Assembly (NCBI GenBank): GCA_904395315.1
Contig: CAJFNT010000082.1
Location: forward strand, 1 to 45,609
Direction of reading: 5' to 3'
Length of the DNA stretch: 45,609 bases
DNA from: an uncultured Clostridia bacterium
GTDB taxonomy: Bacteria > Bacillota > Clostridia > UBA1381
Positions 15,604 through 23,757 of the stretch are shown one piece after another; the first letter of the stretch is position 1; every line of letters starts with the position of its first letter. The notes beneath the pieces are model-generated. The model was not told the DNA's origin, made no database searches, and was given only the letters and a program-made list of their open reading frames with translations. A program made the position numbers and the translations under genes.

Positions 15604-17355
15604 TTACTCACCGCAAAAACTCATATGCTTCAAATACATCTCCGCGAACCGTTCATTTTCCGCGAGCGGAAAATCACGCGATATGCTTCTTATATACTCC
15701 GTTCCGTCGAATCCGTTGTCAAGGATCTTTACACAGCCTCCGAGTGAGCTGTTTCCGACCGCTCTGTACCGTTCAATGAACCTCGGAGGCAAAAGCCCTA
15801 TGGCGCAGGCCTTTTCTATATTGAGTCTTCTGCCGAACCCGCCGGCGATATACACAGTCTTTATGTCTTCTTCCCTTACTCCCGATTCGCAGATAAGTAT
15901 CTCGAGCCCGGCGCGTATCGCAGCTTTTGCCGTCTGCAGCTCACGCACATCGCCCTGTGTAAACACAACGCCGTCGGCGATCCTGTATCCGTTTTCGAAG
16001 CCTGCCGCCATCCTGCCTGTCTCATCTATTATGCCGTGCTTCAACAGCTCCGCCGCAAGCTCGGTTATGCCTGTGCCGCATATACCGCACGGTCTTTTTG
16101 AGCCTATCGTCTCCGCCATTGCGGCTCCGTCATTCCCGATCGTAACAGCGCATACCGCGCCGTCAACAGAACCGGTACCGCACGAGATACGTCCGCCCTC
16201 AAATGCCGGTCCCGCAGCCGTGGAAGTACACAGTATTCCGTTTCTGTTACCTATCGCCATCTCACCGTTCGTTCCGAGATCAAGGAAAAGACACACGTCA
16301 TCGCTCTTGTCAAATCCGCACATATACAGTCCGCTGACGATGTCTCCGCCCACAAACGCCGAGATACCTCCCACAAGCTCGGCATCTCCCGACACCGCTC
16401 TCTCAAGGCTCTGAGCGGTAAAAGGATATTTCCCGAGCCCGGAACAGTCGTATCCCATGAGCAGGCTTACCATTGCGGTATTTGCCGCGGCAACGGTTTT
16501 TCCGCCTCCCACAGCTTCGATACATCTCTTCAGCTGATACTCGGCTATCGAGCGCAGTTCCTCTCCCCTGCCGCGGTTCGCGGCATCGATACGCGACAGC
16601 ACATCCGCCCCGAACCGCCGCTGACGGTTGACTTCGGAATGCGCCGCGGTTATCCTGCCGTTTTCAACGCGCACCGCCGCTATGGTAGTCGTGCCGATAT
16701 CAACACAGACGCCGCTTGCTTTCTCCGGCGTATAATCAAAGTCGGAGATGATCTCAAACCTGCCCCTGTAAGGAGCTGTACGCCTTGGACAGTCTTTATT
16801 TGCACACTTCGAACAGTCATGCTGCGCTTTAAAAAGAGCCTCATCATCCGCAAGCTCTAAAATATAACACATACTCTTCACCGGTGAGAGCATCAGCCCG
16901 TCAGTCATATTCACGCCCGTTAGAGGAGCTTTTTCCAGTACCACGCTCTGTTCGGCAAGAGAAATGTCCGCCGGCGCGTCAAGCCTCTTTTTTATACCCA
17001 TATGCAGCTGCGCGCACAGCTGCCTTATGTGTTCCTGCAGCCTGTTGTCAGCCTCGAAAAGCGCGCAGTCTGCGGCGGTATTCACTATCAGTCCGCCGAT
17101 GCCCTCGCCGGCTGAAAAGAGCTCCTCGGAAAGCGACGAGATCTCTTCCCCCGCCGTCAATACGACATATATCTTTCCGTTTTCCGCCCGCGCGCTTGAG
17201 CGCACATCCAGAGAACCGCATATACGCTCAAAAAGCGCGTCAAATTCCTTTGACACGCTGTTATAGATGATATCTCCCTCAGCACAGCCCATAGAACGCA
17301 TAACATCCGTCTTTTCGGGCTTCACATCTATCTTTAAATCTCTGAAACCGATCAA
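15604..17355 (-). CDS. ASKHA-domain corrinoid-activator-like protein (RACo-like) with MetH-activation-like N-terminus
   Basis: 583 residues. Residues ~200-575 are the RACo-type ATPase domain that reductively reactivates corrinoid proteins: GVCVDIGTTTIAAVRVENG, QRRFGADVLSRIDAA, LFLDLGTNGEMAIG, AAGPAFEGGRISCGTGS and VYIAGGFGRRLNIEKA. The N-terminal [2Fe-2S] ferredoxin domain of RACo is missing. Instead residues 1-200 resemble the B12-dependent methionine synthase activation domain (MTDGLMLSPVKSM) with a cysteine cluster CSKCANKDCPRR that could hold a metal or Fe-S cluster. The start is a TTG overlapping the WYL stop (TTGA) with GGAGG seven bases upstream. Its corrinoid partner is not in the window. 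Confidence 0.8.
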   Translation of the reverse strand: MIGFRDLKIDVKPEKTDVMRSMGCAEGDIIYNSVSKEFDALFERICGSLDVRSSARAENGKIYVVLTAGEEISSLSEELFSAGEGIGGLIVNTAADCALFEADNRLQEHIRQLCAQLHMGIKKRLDAPADISLAEQSVVLEKAPLTGVNMTDGLMLSPVKSMCYILELADDEALFKAQHDCSKCANKDCPRRTAPYRGRFEIISDFDYTPEKASGVCVDIGTTTIAAVRVENGRITAAHSEVNRQRRFGADVLSRIDAANRGRGEELRSIAEYQLKRCIEAVGGGKTVAAANTAMVSLLMGYDCSGLGKYPFTAQSLERAVSGDAELVGGISAFVGGDIVSGLYMCGFDKSDDVCLFLDLGTNGEMAIGNRNGILCTSTAAGPAFEGGRISCGTGSVDGAVCAVTIGNDGAAMAETIGSKRPCGICGTGITELAAELLKHGIIDETGRMAAGFENGYRIADGVVFTQGDVRELQTAKAAIRAGLEILICESGVREEDIKTVYIAGGFGRRLNIEKACAIGLLPPRFIERYRAVGNSSLGGCVKILDNGFDGTEYIRSISRDFPLAENERFAEMYLKHMSFCGE

Positions 17356-18341
17356 TTATCTTCCTCCGCAAACTTTTTAGCCATTTTCTTAAGATCATCC
17401 GCGACACTGTCCGGCGAAACTATCCTTATCCGCCCTCCGAACATAAACACCCATGACAAGAACACGGGACTTACCGCGACCTCCACCTGAACATTAAAGG
17501 TCTTGTTTTCCTGAGGTATCAGCTTTATATCAGTGCCGAATTTGTCAACGACAGCATTCGTCATATCCCTCTCGCAGTTCAGCTCAACAGTGGTTATCTC
17601 GCCGTTGTACATCCCGAAGAATTTTTTCGCGTACTGTGCCACATCTATACTGCTGAACGCTTTTTTTCCGTCACGCTTCAGATCGGACATCACATCGATC
17701 GAAAGCATCCTGTCAACGCGGTAATGCTTGATCTGCTTCGTCTCCGACTCGTATCCGATAAGATAATAATTCTCGTTGTTCCATATGAGCATCCACGGAC
17801 TGATTACATATTTCTCGCCGTCACGCCTGAACGCCTTTCTCTTGCCGATATCCCAGTCGAAATACAAAAACGCTATCTTTGCGTTACAGTGTATCGCGTT
17901 ATGTATCCTGTCAACATTATAGTAAATACTCTCGTTCGACGCCTTGATCCTGTTGGTCACGAAGACCTGGCTCTGCAGCACATCCGCATTATATACGGTA
18001 GTGAGGCCCTCGAGCTTTTTTATCAGCTCGTTGGACTTCTTTTTTGTGATGAATCTCGACGCCTGCACCGCGTCTACGAGCATGCGTATCTCCGCCGTTT
18101 CAAAATCGTGGTTCGCAAGATAGTATCGGAAACTTTTCGTATGCACCTGGATAATGTCGTACCCAAGGGTCCCCATCGCTTCGAAATCACGGTATATGCT
18201 TTTCCGCTCCGCCCTCACTCCCAACTCGGCGAGCCTCTCGATTATCTCACTTATCGAAATAGTATGATCCTCGTCTGTATATTTTTTCATTATATCTATA
18301 ACATAATAAAGCTTAAGCTTTTGTTTCTCGCTTCTCGGCAT
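17352..18341 (-). CDS. WYL-domain HTH transcriptional regulator
   Basis: 329 residues. An N-terminal HTH_11-like domain (ISEIIERLAELGVRAERKSI, then YRDFEAMGTLGYDI) is followed by a WYL domain from about residue 145 with PWMLIWNNENYYLIGYE and IKHYRVDRMLSI, and a WCX-like C-terminus. WYL domains sense ligands, including nucleotides or nucleic acids in phage-defence and DNA-damage regulators. The second ATG (18341, MPRSEKQKLKL) fits the GGGGG site better than the ORF-track start at 18347. Overlaps the alkD-like gene upstream and touches the RACo-like gene downstream: a tight three-gene operon. Confidence 0.88.
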   Translation of the reverse strand: MPRSEKQKLKLYYVIDIMKKYTDEDHTISISEIIERLAELGVRAERKSIYRDFEAMGTLGYDIIQVHTKSFRYYLANHDFETAEIRMLVDAVQASRFITKKKSNELIKKLEGLTTVYNADVLQSQVFVTNRIKASNESIYYNVDRIHNAIHCNAKIAFLYFDWDIGKRKAFRRDGEKYVISPWMLIWNNENYYLIGYESETKQIKHYRVDRMLSIDVMSDLKRDGKKAFSSIDVAQYAKKFFGMYNGEITTVELNCERDMTNAVVDKFGTDIKLIPQENKTFNVQVEVAVSPVFLSWVFMFGGRIRIVSPDSVADDLKKMAKKFAEEDN

Positions 18342-19083
18342 TGCCATTTCCCCCTTTTGCTTCTCTCCTGATGTCGTTTCGTATGACGCGCGCTCTCTCC
18401 TTGTCTTCTGCCGATATCCTGCGTGAATCGCGCATTTTCCCCACCGCGGTGACCACGGTATCAGCAGTCAGTCTTCCGCTCTCAAGCAGAGCGAACACTT
18501 TATCCGAATATTTTACCGCCGCTGTCGCAAGCAGCCACCCCTGCATCATATATACGTAATATTCGTCAGACCTCACTTCGGCTGTCTTTTCAAGCGCAAG
18601 ATCTATATATTCATCATCAAGATAGTTATCCATAAGTATTTTAAGTCCGAACCGAGCGCGCCAAGGGCCACCGTCAAACAGGAGCCTGTCTATCTCCCGC
18701 GCCATTTCGGCTCTGTATTTTGATATGCGCGTAAACTTGACGATATCGTTTACAGCCCAGTTATCTATCTTATCGGAAAATCTCAGAATATCTTCAAGCA
18801 GCTCGTCAAAGCCGCACTTTTTAGACGCTGTGACAAGTCCTTCAACTATCAATTCCTCATTGGATCTGCCCCGCGCATATTTCAAAAAGCTTTCCGCGTC
18901 ACCCTTCGCTATCTCCCTCGCTATCTTCCTGAGCATCGGGATACGCACTCCGATGATCTTTCCCTCGGAGCCGGGTATCAAAGACGCGCTGAATGCCTTG
19001 TATCCCGGATCGGAAACAGAACATAAATAGTCCTCAAATTCTGAATAATCATCTTGTGTCCAAATTGCTTTTACCAGCTCCAA
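18313..19083 (-). CDS. DNA alkylation repair protein (AlkD-like HEAT-repeat glycosylase)
   Basis: 256 residues. AlkD-type enzymes remove bulky or cationic N3/N7-alkylated purines using HEAT-like repeats. Seen: helical repeats throughout, GVRIPMLRKIAREIAKGD, SNEELIVEGLVTA, the conserved DNWAVNDIVKF with the DNA-binding Trp and candidate catalytic Asp, WRARFGLKILMDNYLDDEYI and MMQGWLLATAAVKY. The start is a TTG with GGAGGGCGG upstream; no ATG is usable. The last 35 bases overlap the start of the WYL regulator gene. Two tandem promoters lie upstream. Confidence 0.88.
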   Translation of the reverse strand: MELVKAIWTQDDYSEFEDYLCSVSDPGYKAFSASLIPGSEGKIIGVRIPMLRKIAREIAKGDAESFLKYARGRSNEELIVEGLVTASKKCGFDELLEDILRFSDKIDNWAVNDIVKFTRISKYRAEMAREIDRLLFDGGPWRARFGLKILMDNYLDDEYIDLALEKTAEVRSDEYYVYMMQGWLLATAAVKYSDKVFALLESGRLTADTVVTAVGKMRDSRRISAEDKERARVIRNDIRREAKGGNGNAEKRETKA

Positions 19084-19155
19084 TACAATAACACCGCCCT
19101 CCGGAATAATACAAGCCGCCGCACGCGGCAGACAAAAATAATATTGAACAAATCA

Positions 19156-19184
19156 ACAATAAAACCATACAAAAATCATGTCAA
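19156..19184 (-). promoter_or_regulatory. Proximal promoter of the alkD-like operon
   Basis: Minus strand TTGACA (19184-19179), 17-base spacer, TATTGT (19161-19156), 72 bases before the TTG start. The 327-base gap 19084-19410 holds this, the distal promoter, an A/T-rich palindrome (AAAAAAAGCTTTTTTT near 19233-19250), a GC-rich hairpin and the nagZ promoter; no ORF is supported in it. Confidence 0.6.
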
Positions 19185-19203
19185 TATTATGAATTGTATA
19201 TAT

Positions 19204-19232
19204 ATTTTATCATAGTTTTCGACACATGTCAA
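19204..19232 (-). promoter_or_regulatory. Distal promoter of the alkD-like operon
   Basis: Minus strand TTGACA (19232-19227), 17-base spacer, TAAAAT (19209-19204). It lies 48 bases upstream of the proximal promoter in the same direction, giving a tandem pair. Confidence 0.6.
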
Positions 19233-19304
19233 ATAAAAAAAAGCTTTTTTTGTTGACAATACAGTGCGAATAAAAATATGCCCGAGATCGGTACTAGAGC
19301 CCGC

Positions 19305-19332
19305 GCCGGCGCCGCTCTCTCCGGCGCCCGGC
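19305..19332. other. Very GC-rich inverted repeat upstream of nagZ
   Basis: GCCGGCGCC and GGCGCCCGGC form a stem with a single-base bulge and a nine-base loop, in an otherwise AT-rich intergenic region. No U-tract follows. It ends 15 bases before the nagZ -35 box, so it would not be in the nagZ transcript; a protein-binding or cruciform site is possible. Confidence 0.4.
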
Positions 19333-19347
19333 GGCGTAAATAAAATA

Positions 19348-19376
19348 TTGACAAAATCCCGCCTGTAATGTAAAAT
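19348..19376 (+). promoter_or_regulatory. Sigma-A promoter of nagZ
   Basis: TTGACA (19348-19353), 17-base spacer, TAAAAT (19371-19376), 35 bases before the ATG. Confidence 0.75.
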
Positions 19377-19410
19377 ATATATATATAACAAAGAAAGGAA
19401 CGTATCAAAA

Positions 19411-20505
19411 ATGAAATATACAAGACCGGTATTATTTGCAGCAGCTGCGGCAGCAATGCTCGCATTTGCCTCGTGCAGCGGAAACACGGCGGACACACAA
19501 AATGACTCGTCTCCCGCTCCGGCGGCGACCGAGGCAGCGGAGACCGCGGCTGAGAGAATGTCGACAGAGGAAAAAGTCGCTCAGATGCTCATGGTGCGGT
19601 GCGACGAGGCAAACATGGACAGTATCCTTGAAAAGCAGCCGGGCGGGATAGTTATGTTCGGAGTAGACTTTGAGGGACTCACTTCGGATGATGTAAAGGA
19701 AAAGGTACAGGGGTATAAAGACGCCTGCGAGATCGAGCCCATCATTTCCGTGGATGAGGAGGGGGGCACGGTCGTGCGCGTAAGCTCCAATCCAAACCTT
19801 GCCCCGGAAAAATACGAGAGCCCGCGTTACTATTACGAGCTGGGCGGGATCGATGCCATCACGGAGAATGCCGCTGAAAAATCGCAGCTTTTATCGTCGC
19901 TCGGGATAACCATGAATCTTGCTCCCGTGGCGGATGTTTCGACCGATCCGAGTGACTTCATTTATGACCGCGCTCTCGGCGAGGACGCCGAAACTACCGC
20001 GGAGTATGTGAGAGCTGTGGTCACCACGATGAAGGATAACGATATGATGTCGTGTCTCAAGCATTTTCCGGGCTACGGAAGCAATGCCGACACTCACACC
20101 GGTATAGCGATAGACGACCGTCCCATCGGATCGTTCCGCGAGACCGACTTTGTGCCGTTCAGAGCCGGGATAGAGGCCGGCGCTGACGCCGTTCTTGTAG
20201 CTCACAACATCGTCAACTGCATGGACGGAACGCAGCCGGCGTCCATTTCAGCGCCGGTGCATGAGATCCTGCGCGAGGAGCTTGGCTTTAACGGGATCAT
20301 AATGACAGATGATATGTCCATGGAAGCAATGGCACAGTACGAGACGCCGTACGTGAAAGCCGTGCTCGCGGGAAACGATATGATCATCGTGACAGACTTT
20401 GACGCCGCATACGATGAAGTTTTAAACGCGGTAAAGAACGGCACTATCCCCGAAAGCACGTTGGACGCCGCAGTGTCGAGGATACTTGACGCGAAGAATA
20501 TATGA
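19411..20505 (+). CDS. nagZ: Lipoprotein beta-N-acetylhexosaminidase (GH3, NagZ-like)
   Basis: 364 residues. GH3 NagZ enzymes remove non-reducing N-acetylglucosamine from muropeptides or other glycans. Seen: a lipoprotein signal with lipobox LAFASC at about residue 23, so it is anchored outside the membrane, then a low-complexity Ala/Thr linker, MSTEEKVAQMLMVRCDE, GGIVMFGVDF, DEEGGTVVRV, NLAPVADVSTDPSD, KHFPGYGSNADTHTG carrying the Asp-x-His general acid/base of NagZ, and MTDDMSMEAM with the nucleophile Asp. The truncated single-domain length is standard. Monocistronic, closed by the terminator at 20515. The extracytoplasmic location suits peptidoglycan-fragment recovery in Gram-positives. 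Confidence 0.93.
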   Translation: MKYTRPVLFAAAAAAMLAFASCSGNTADTQNDSSPAPAATEAAETAAERMSTEEKVAQMLMVRCDEANMDSILEKQPGGIVMFGVDFEGLTSDDVKEKVQGYKDACEIEPIISVDEEGGTVVRVSSNPNLAPEKYESPRYYYELGGIDAITENAAEKSQLLSSLGITMNLAPVADVSTDPSDFIYDRALGEDAETTAEYVRAVVTTMKDNDMMSCLKHFPGYGSNADTHTGIAIDDRPIGSFRETDFVPFRAGIEAGADAVLVAHNIVNCMDGTQPASISAPVHEILREELGFNGIIMTDDMSMEAMAQYETPYVKAVLAGNDMIIVTDFDAAYDEVLNAVKNGTIPESTLDAAVSRILDAKNI

Positions 20506-20514
20506 CCTAAGCCC

Positions 20515-20551
20515 AAAGATCCCGGCATGTGTTTTCACAGCCGGGATCTTT
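20515..20551. terminator. Convergent terminator between nagZ and the GH43-like gene
   Basis: AAAGATCCCGGC and GCCGGGATCTTT form a perfect 12-bp stem with a 13-base loop. The tails are only weakly U-rich (TTTGAATTG one way, TTTGGGCTT the other), but the position between two convergent stops supports shared termination. Confidence 0.7.
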
Positions 20552-20574
20552 GAATTGAAAATTTTAACTATCTT

Positions 20575-21477
20575 TTATTTTCCCATATCCATAAGACGCT
20601 CATATTCATCATCTGTTATAGGGATGACCGTTCCGTGACGGAACACGTCTGGAGTTTTGAAACCCTCCCTCGGTTTGAAATCCGCGCTGCCGAGCAAGTC
20701 TGTATAAAATGTTTTATACCCCTCATGTGTCGCGAAATTATCCATGTACAGCATATATCCGTCTCCCACCGGGCAGAGCGACGGTCCCTCATATCCGCGC
20801 TCATCTCTCAGCGAAAAGCTCACGCACTCTTTGAAATCGCCGCTCAGGCTCGCGGCTGTTTCAAGAAATACTTTCTTGCTGTCCTCATTCTTCGTAAATC
20901 TGTAGTATACACCATCCTCATACGCTATTGTCGTGTCGATAACGGAATACTCTCTTTCTATGTACACCTCGGGAGCTGACATCGTTTCAAAATCAGTTGT
21001 GTACGCTCTCCATATCCTCTGCTTTTTAAACCCGTCATCAGCTGTCTTTGACGCCCAGAACACCATATACGCACTCTTTTCGGGATCATATACCGCCTCC
21101 GGCGCCCATGTGCATCCGGCGTTGTCAGCCGCTGCGCGCACCATTTTCTGTGCTGTCCAATCGAGCAGATCCTCCGATCGCCATACGGCAATATCCTTTG
21201 ATCCGCACTCCTGAGCATCCTTCCACACGTTCTTCATCCCGCGTCTTCCGTAAATCGACAGATCCGTAGCGATGAGCACAAAGCCGCCCTCCTCGAGTCT
21301 CATTATATGAGGATCCCTGAGCCCTTTCTCACCCATATCGGAACGCAGGACCGGTCTGCCTCCGTTCACATTTTCCCATTCAAGTCCGTCTTTTGAAACA
21401 GCGAAATATATCTGCTCCTCATCCGGCGCGCTCTCAGTCCCTTTAAAATGCACAAACAAATATGCCTTCTTCTCCAT
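20575..21477 (-). CDS. GH43-like beta-propeller glycosidase
   Basis: 300 residues, no signal peptide, so cytoplasmic. Resembles the five-bladed propeller enzymes of GH43/GH117 type that act on arabino- or xylo-oligosaccharides. Seen: YFAVSKDGLEWENVNGGRPV, GLRDPHIMRLEEGGF with the conserved RDPHI Asp, AVWRSEDLLDWT, TWAPEAVYDPEKSAYMVFWAS with the WAPE Glu region, DTTIAYEDGVYYRFTK and YEGPSLCPVGDGYMLYMDNF. The exact substrate cannot be read. GGAGGAT precedes the ATG. It lies 78 bases after the SLH metallopeptidase gene and may be the last gene of that operon. Confidence 0.8.
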   Translation of the reverse strand: MEKKAYLFVHFKGTESAPDEEQIYFAVSKDGLEWENVNGGRPVLRSDMGEKGLRDPHIMRLEEGGFVLIATDLSIYGRRGMKNVWKDAQECGSKDIAVWRSEDLLDWTAQKMVRAAADNAGCTWAPEAVYDPEKSAYMVFWASKTADDGFKKQRIWRAYTTDFETMSAPEVYIEREYSVIDTTIAYEDGVYYRFTKNEDSKKVFLETAASLSGDFKECVSFSLRDERGYEGPSLCPVGDGYMLYMDNFATHEGYKTFYTDLLGSADFKPREGFKTPDVFRHGTVIPITDDEYERLMDMGK

Positions 21478-21555
21478 AAAAGATATCCTCCGTTCCCGCG
21501 CTGGACCGCGCGGCAGTCATATTTTTTGCCGTCAGAAAATATATCCTCACCGGCT

Positions 21556-23721
21556 TTAATACATCAGTTCTATATAGCAGGCCTCGATCTTTGCCGCCTC
21601 CGCCCTTGTGGCATTCGCCTGCGGCTCTATCATACCGTCTCCGCGACCGTTGATGATATCATTCTCCACAGCCCACTCCATGGCGTCGCGCGCCCATTCC
21701 GAAACATTGTCCGCATCCGAGAATCCTTCAAGCTCCGCTTCGCCGCTGCCGTTATCCGCTCCGCCCTGCAGCTCGCTCAGCCTGTACAGCATTACCACCA
21801 GCTGCTCGCGCGTGATATCATCCTCGCCGCCGAACTCGTTCTCGGAATATCCGTTTGAGATCCCGGCGCCGAGCGCCCATGAGATATACCGCTCTCCGCC
21901 GCCGTCAGATTTTCCGGGCCCGTTTCCCTCGCCATCGCCAATTCCGGTATAGTAATCGTAGCCTCTCGCTATCAGCTCAAGGAAATCCGACCGCGTTATA
22001 TTTTCATCGGGAGCAAAGCTTTCATCATTTTCGCCGTCCATTATATGCGAAGTATACAATGTATACGGCTCGTACCAGCTGTTTCCCTCAACATCCGAAT
22101 ATCCTATCCCGTATGCTTTCCTGACAGAATCCGCCGCTTCCTCAACATTCTCTGCATAGAATATATTGTCAAAGCCCGCTCTCTCAAGCGCCTCTTTGAA
22201 CGGCACATAGCCGCCGAGCGCCGAGATCTTCATATATTTATCGACAGCCAGATCCATATTGTGCTCCGCCTTGCATAAGATCTGCAAAGCCGTCATTCCG
22301 GAAACGGCATATGACAGATAGTACATCGGCGCCTCAAAATTGTGCGTCATGCTGGTCCAAAGTCCCTGCGCGGAGCTTTCCGTATATGTAAGATCGTAAT
22401 ACTTTTCAAGCAGCTCCACCATCATCTTATTTATTTCATCAACGGTCACTTCGCCCGCGTCATATATCCGCGTCTGCAGCTCGTTGAACATACATCCATC
22501 CAGGATCGCTCCGACACATTTTAAGAGCCGCATATATCTCTCAAGTGACGCGCCCGAACCGAACAGCCTTCCGTAATAGCTCTCGGCAAGTGATTCAAGT
22601 CCCTGTGAATGCACCTCGCAGGTGTCCATTGAGAACGATCCTGTCAGCTCGATATTCTTGTCCTCTATTGCGGGATCGTTCAGGAGCGCGCTGAAATGAC
22701 CGAATTCATGTATTATATTCCTCGCTCCCTCCGCGGGACTTCTCTCATAGTCGTTTGTCGGATTCACAAACATGTACGGCACGCGCAGCCTCGGCAGCAC
22801 CACAGTATAAGCGCCGGAGACGGGGCTCTTTGACGAGGAATAGGAGACATTGTAAAGACCATTCGAGCGCATGTAGTCATATGAGTTTTTCAGCTCGCCG
22901 TTGATCTCACCGATAACGCTGCCTATCCTGTCGAGCGTTTCAGTCTCGCTCATCCCCTCAGTGCCGCCGCGCACGACCATAGACGCGTTGAATATGTCCT
23001 CAAACATACCCGAAAAATTCTCCGCGACCGCGTTGGAAAAAGTCTCTATAAGCTCTCTTGAATAATCCCTTCCGTATAATGCCTCGTGCGCGTAATCGGT
23101 ATAGCTATCATAACCCATCTCATGAGCTATCTCCGTCCTCACCTTTACGAGCTCCACATATATCTTCGCGGAGGCATCGCTGTCCTGTGCCGATTCGGAA
23201 TAGCGCGAAACAAGTCTTTCCTCCTCCTCGCTCAACTCATAATACCTGTCGGATGGAAGAGACTCAACAAAATCTCCTGTGTTTTCCGAACCCAGCATAT
23301 CTGCCAATATATATGCATATTCGCCGCTCTCACTGATACTGCGCAGCACCTGAGAAAGCGATGAGAACGCGCTTAGAGACGCGGCATACGCGCCCGACAC
23401 CGTCTCCGCCCCCTCGGCGCTGTAGTTTGTATCGTTTTCAAGCATAGCGAGACGGTATTCTTCAAGCGCCCTGAGGTACTCCTCGCGGCATCCATCCGCC
23501 GCCACGGATATCTCCATACCGTTTCCGGAGCTGTCCAAAAGACTGTCTATCCTCACTATATATTCGTCCATACGCTCTTGGCTGTACGGTTCATACCGCA
23601 GCTGATCAGACGAGATCTGCGGCAGGCTGCGTTCGCTATAGTACGCCGCCTCGACGGGCACGCAAATCTCCGCAGCGAGGATCAGTGCGGCGGAAGCCGA
23701 TACGATCTTTGCAAGCTTCAT
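21556..23721 (-). CDS. SLH-anchored M3-like zinc metallopeptidase
   Basis: 721 residues. Signal peptide MKLAKIVSASAALILAAEIC..VEA. Residues ~30-540 form an M3-type (oligoendopeptidase F-like) peptidase: zinc site NIIHEFGHFSALL (HExxH), a third-ligand Glu candidate in MDTCEVHSQGLESL and the M3-like FEAPMYYLSYAVSGMTALQI. From about 550 come three SLH repeats with DENITRSDFLELIARG, DDITREQLVVMLYRL and ANATRAEAAKIEA, which bind wall polymers. M3 peptidases are usually cytoplasmic, so an SLH-tethered secreted form is uncommon. I prefer the ATG at 23721 (GAGGAG upstream) over the ORF-track start at 23736. It follows the third M42 gene by 36 bases. Confidence 0.82.
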   Translation of the reverse strand: MKLAKIVSASAALILAAEICVPVEAAYYSERSLPQISSDQLRYEPYSQERMDEYIVRIDSLLDSSGNGMEISVAADGCREEYLRALEEYRLAMLENDTNYSAEGAETVSGAYAASLSAFSSLSQVLRSISESGEYAYILADMLGSENTGDFVESLPSDRYYELSEEEERLVSRYSESAQDSDASAKIYVELVKVRTEIAHEMGYDSYTDYAHEALYGRDYSRELIETFSNAVAENFSGMFEDIFNASMVVRGGTEGMSETETLDRIGSVIGEINGELKNSYDYMRSNGLYNVSYSSSKSPVSGAYTVVLPRLRVPYMFVNPTNDYERSPAEGARNIIHEFGHFSALLNDPAIEDKNIELTGSFSMDTCEVHSQGLESLAESYYGRLFGSGASLERYMRLLKCVGAILDGCMFNELQTRIYDAGEVTVDEINKMMVELLEKYYDLTYTESSAQGLWTSMTHNFEAPMYYLSYAVSGMTALQILCKAEHNMDLAVDKYMKISALGGYVPFKEALERAGFDNIFYAENVEEAADSVRKAYGIGYSDVEGNSWYEPYTLYTSHIMDGENDESFAPDENITRSDFLELIARGYDYYTGIGDGEGNGPGKSDGGGERYISWALGAGISNGYSENEFGGEDDITREQLVVMLYRLSELQGGADNGSGEAELEGFSDADNVSEWARDAMEWAVENDIINGRGDGMIEPQANATRAEAAKIEACYIELMY

Positions 23722-23757
23722 ACTCTTTCTCCTCATGACATCTATATCAGACTGGCG

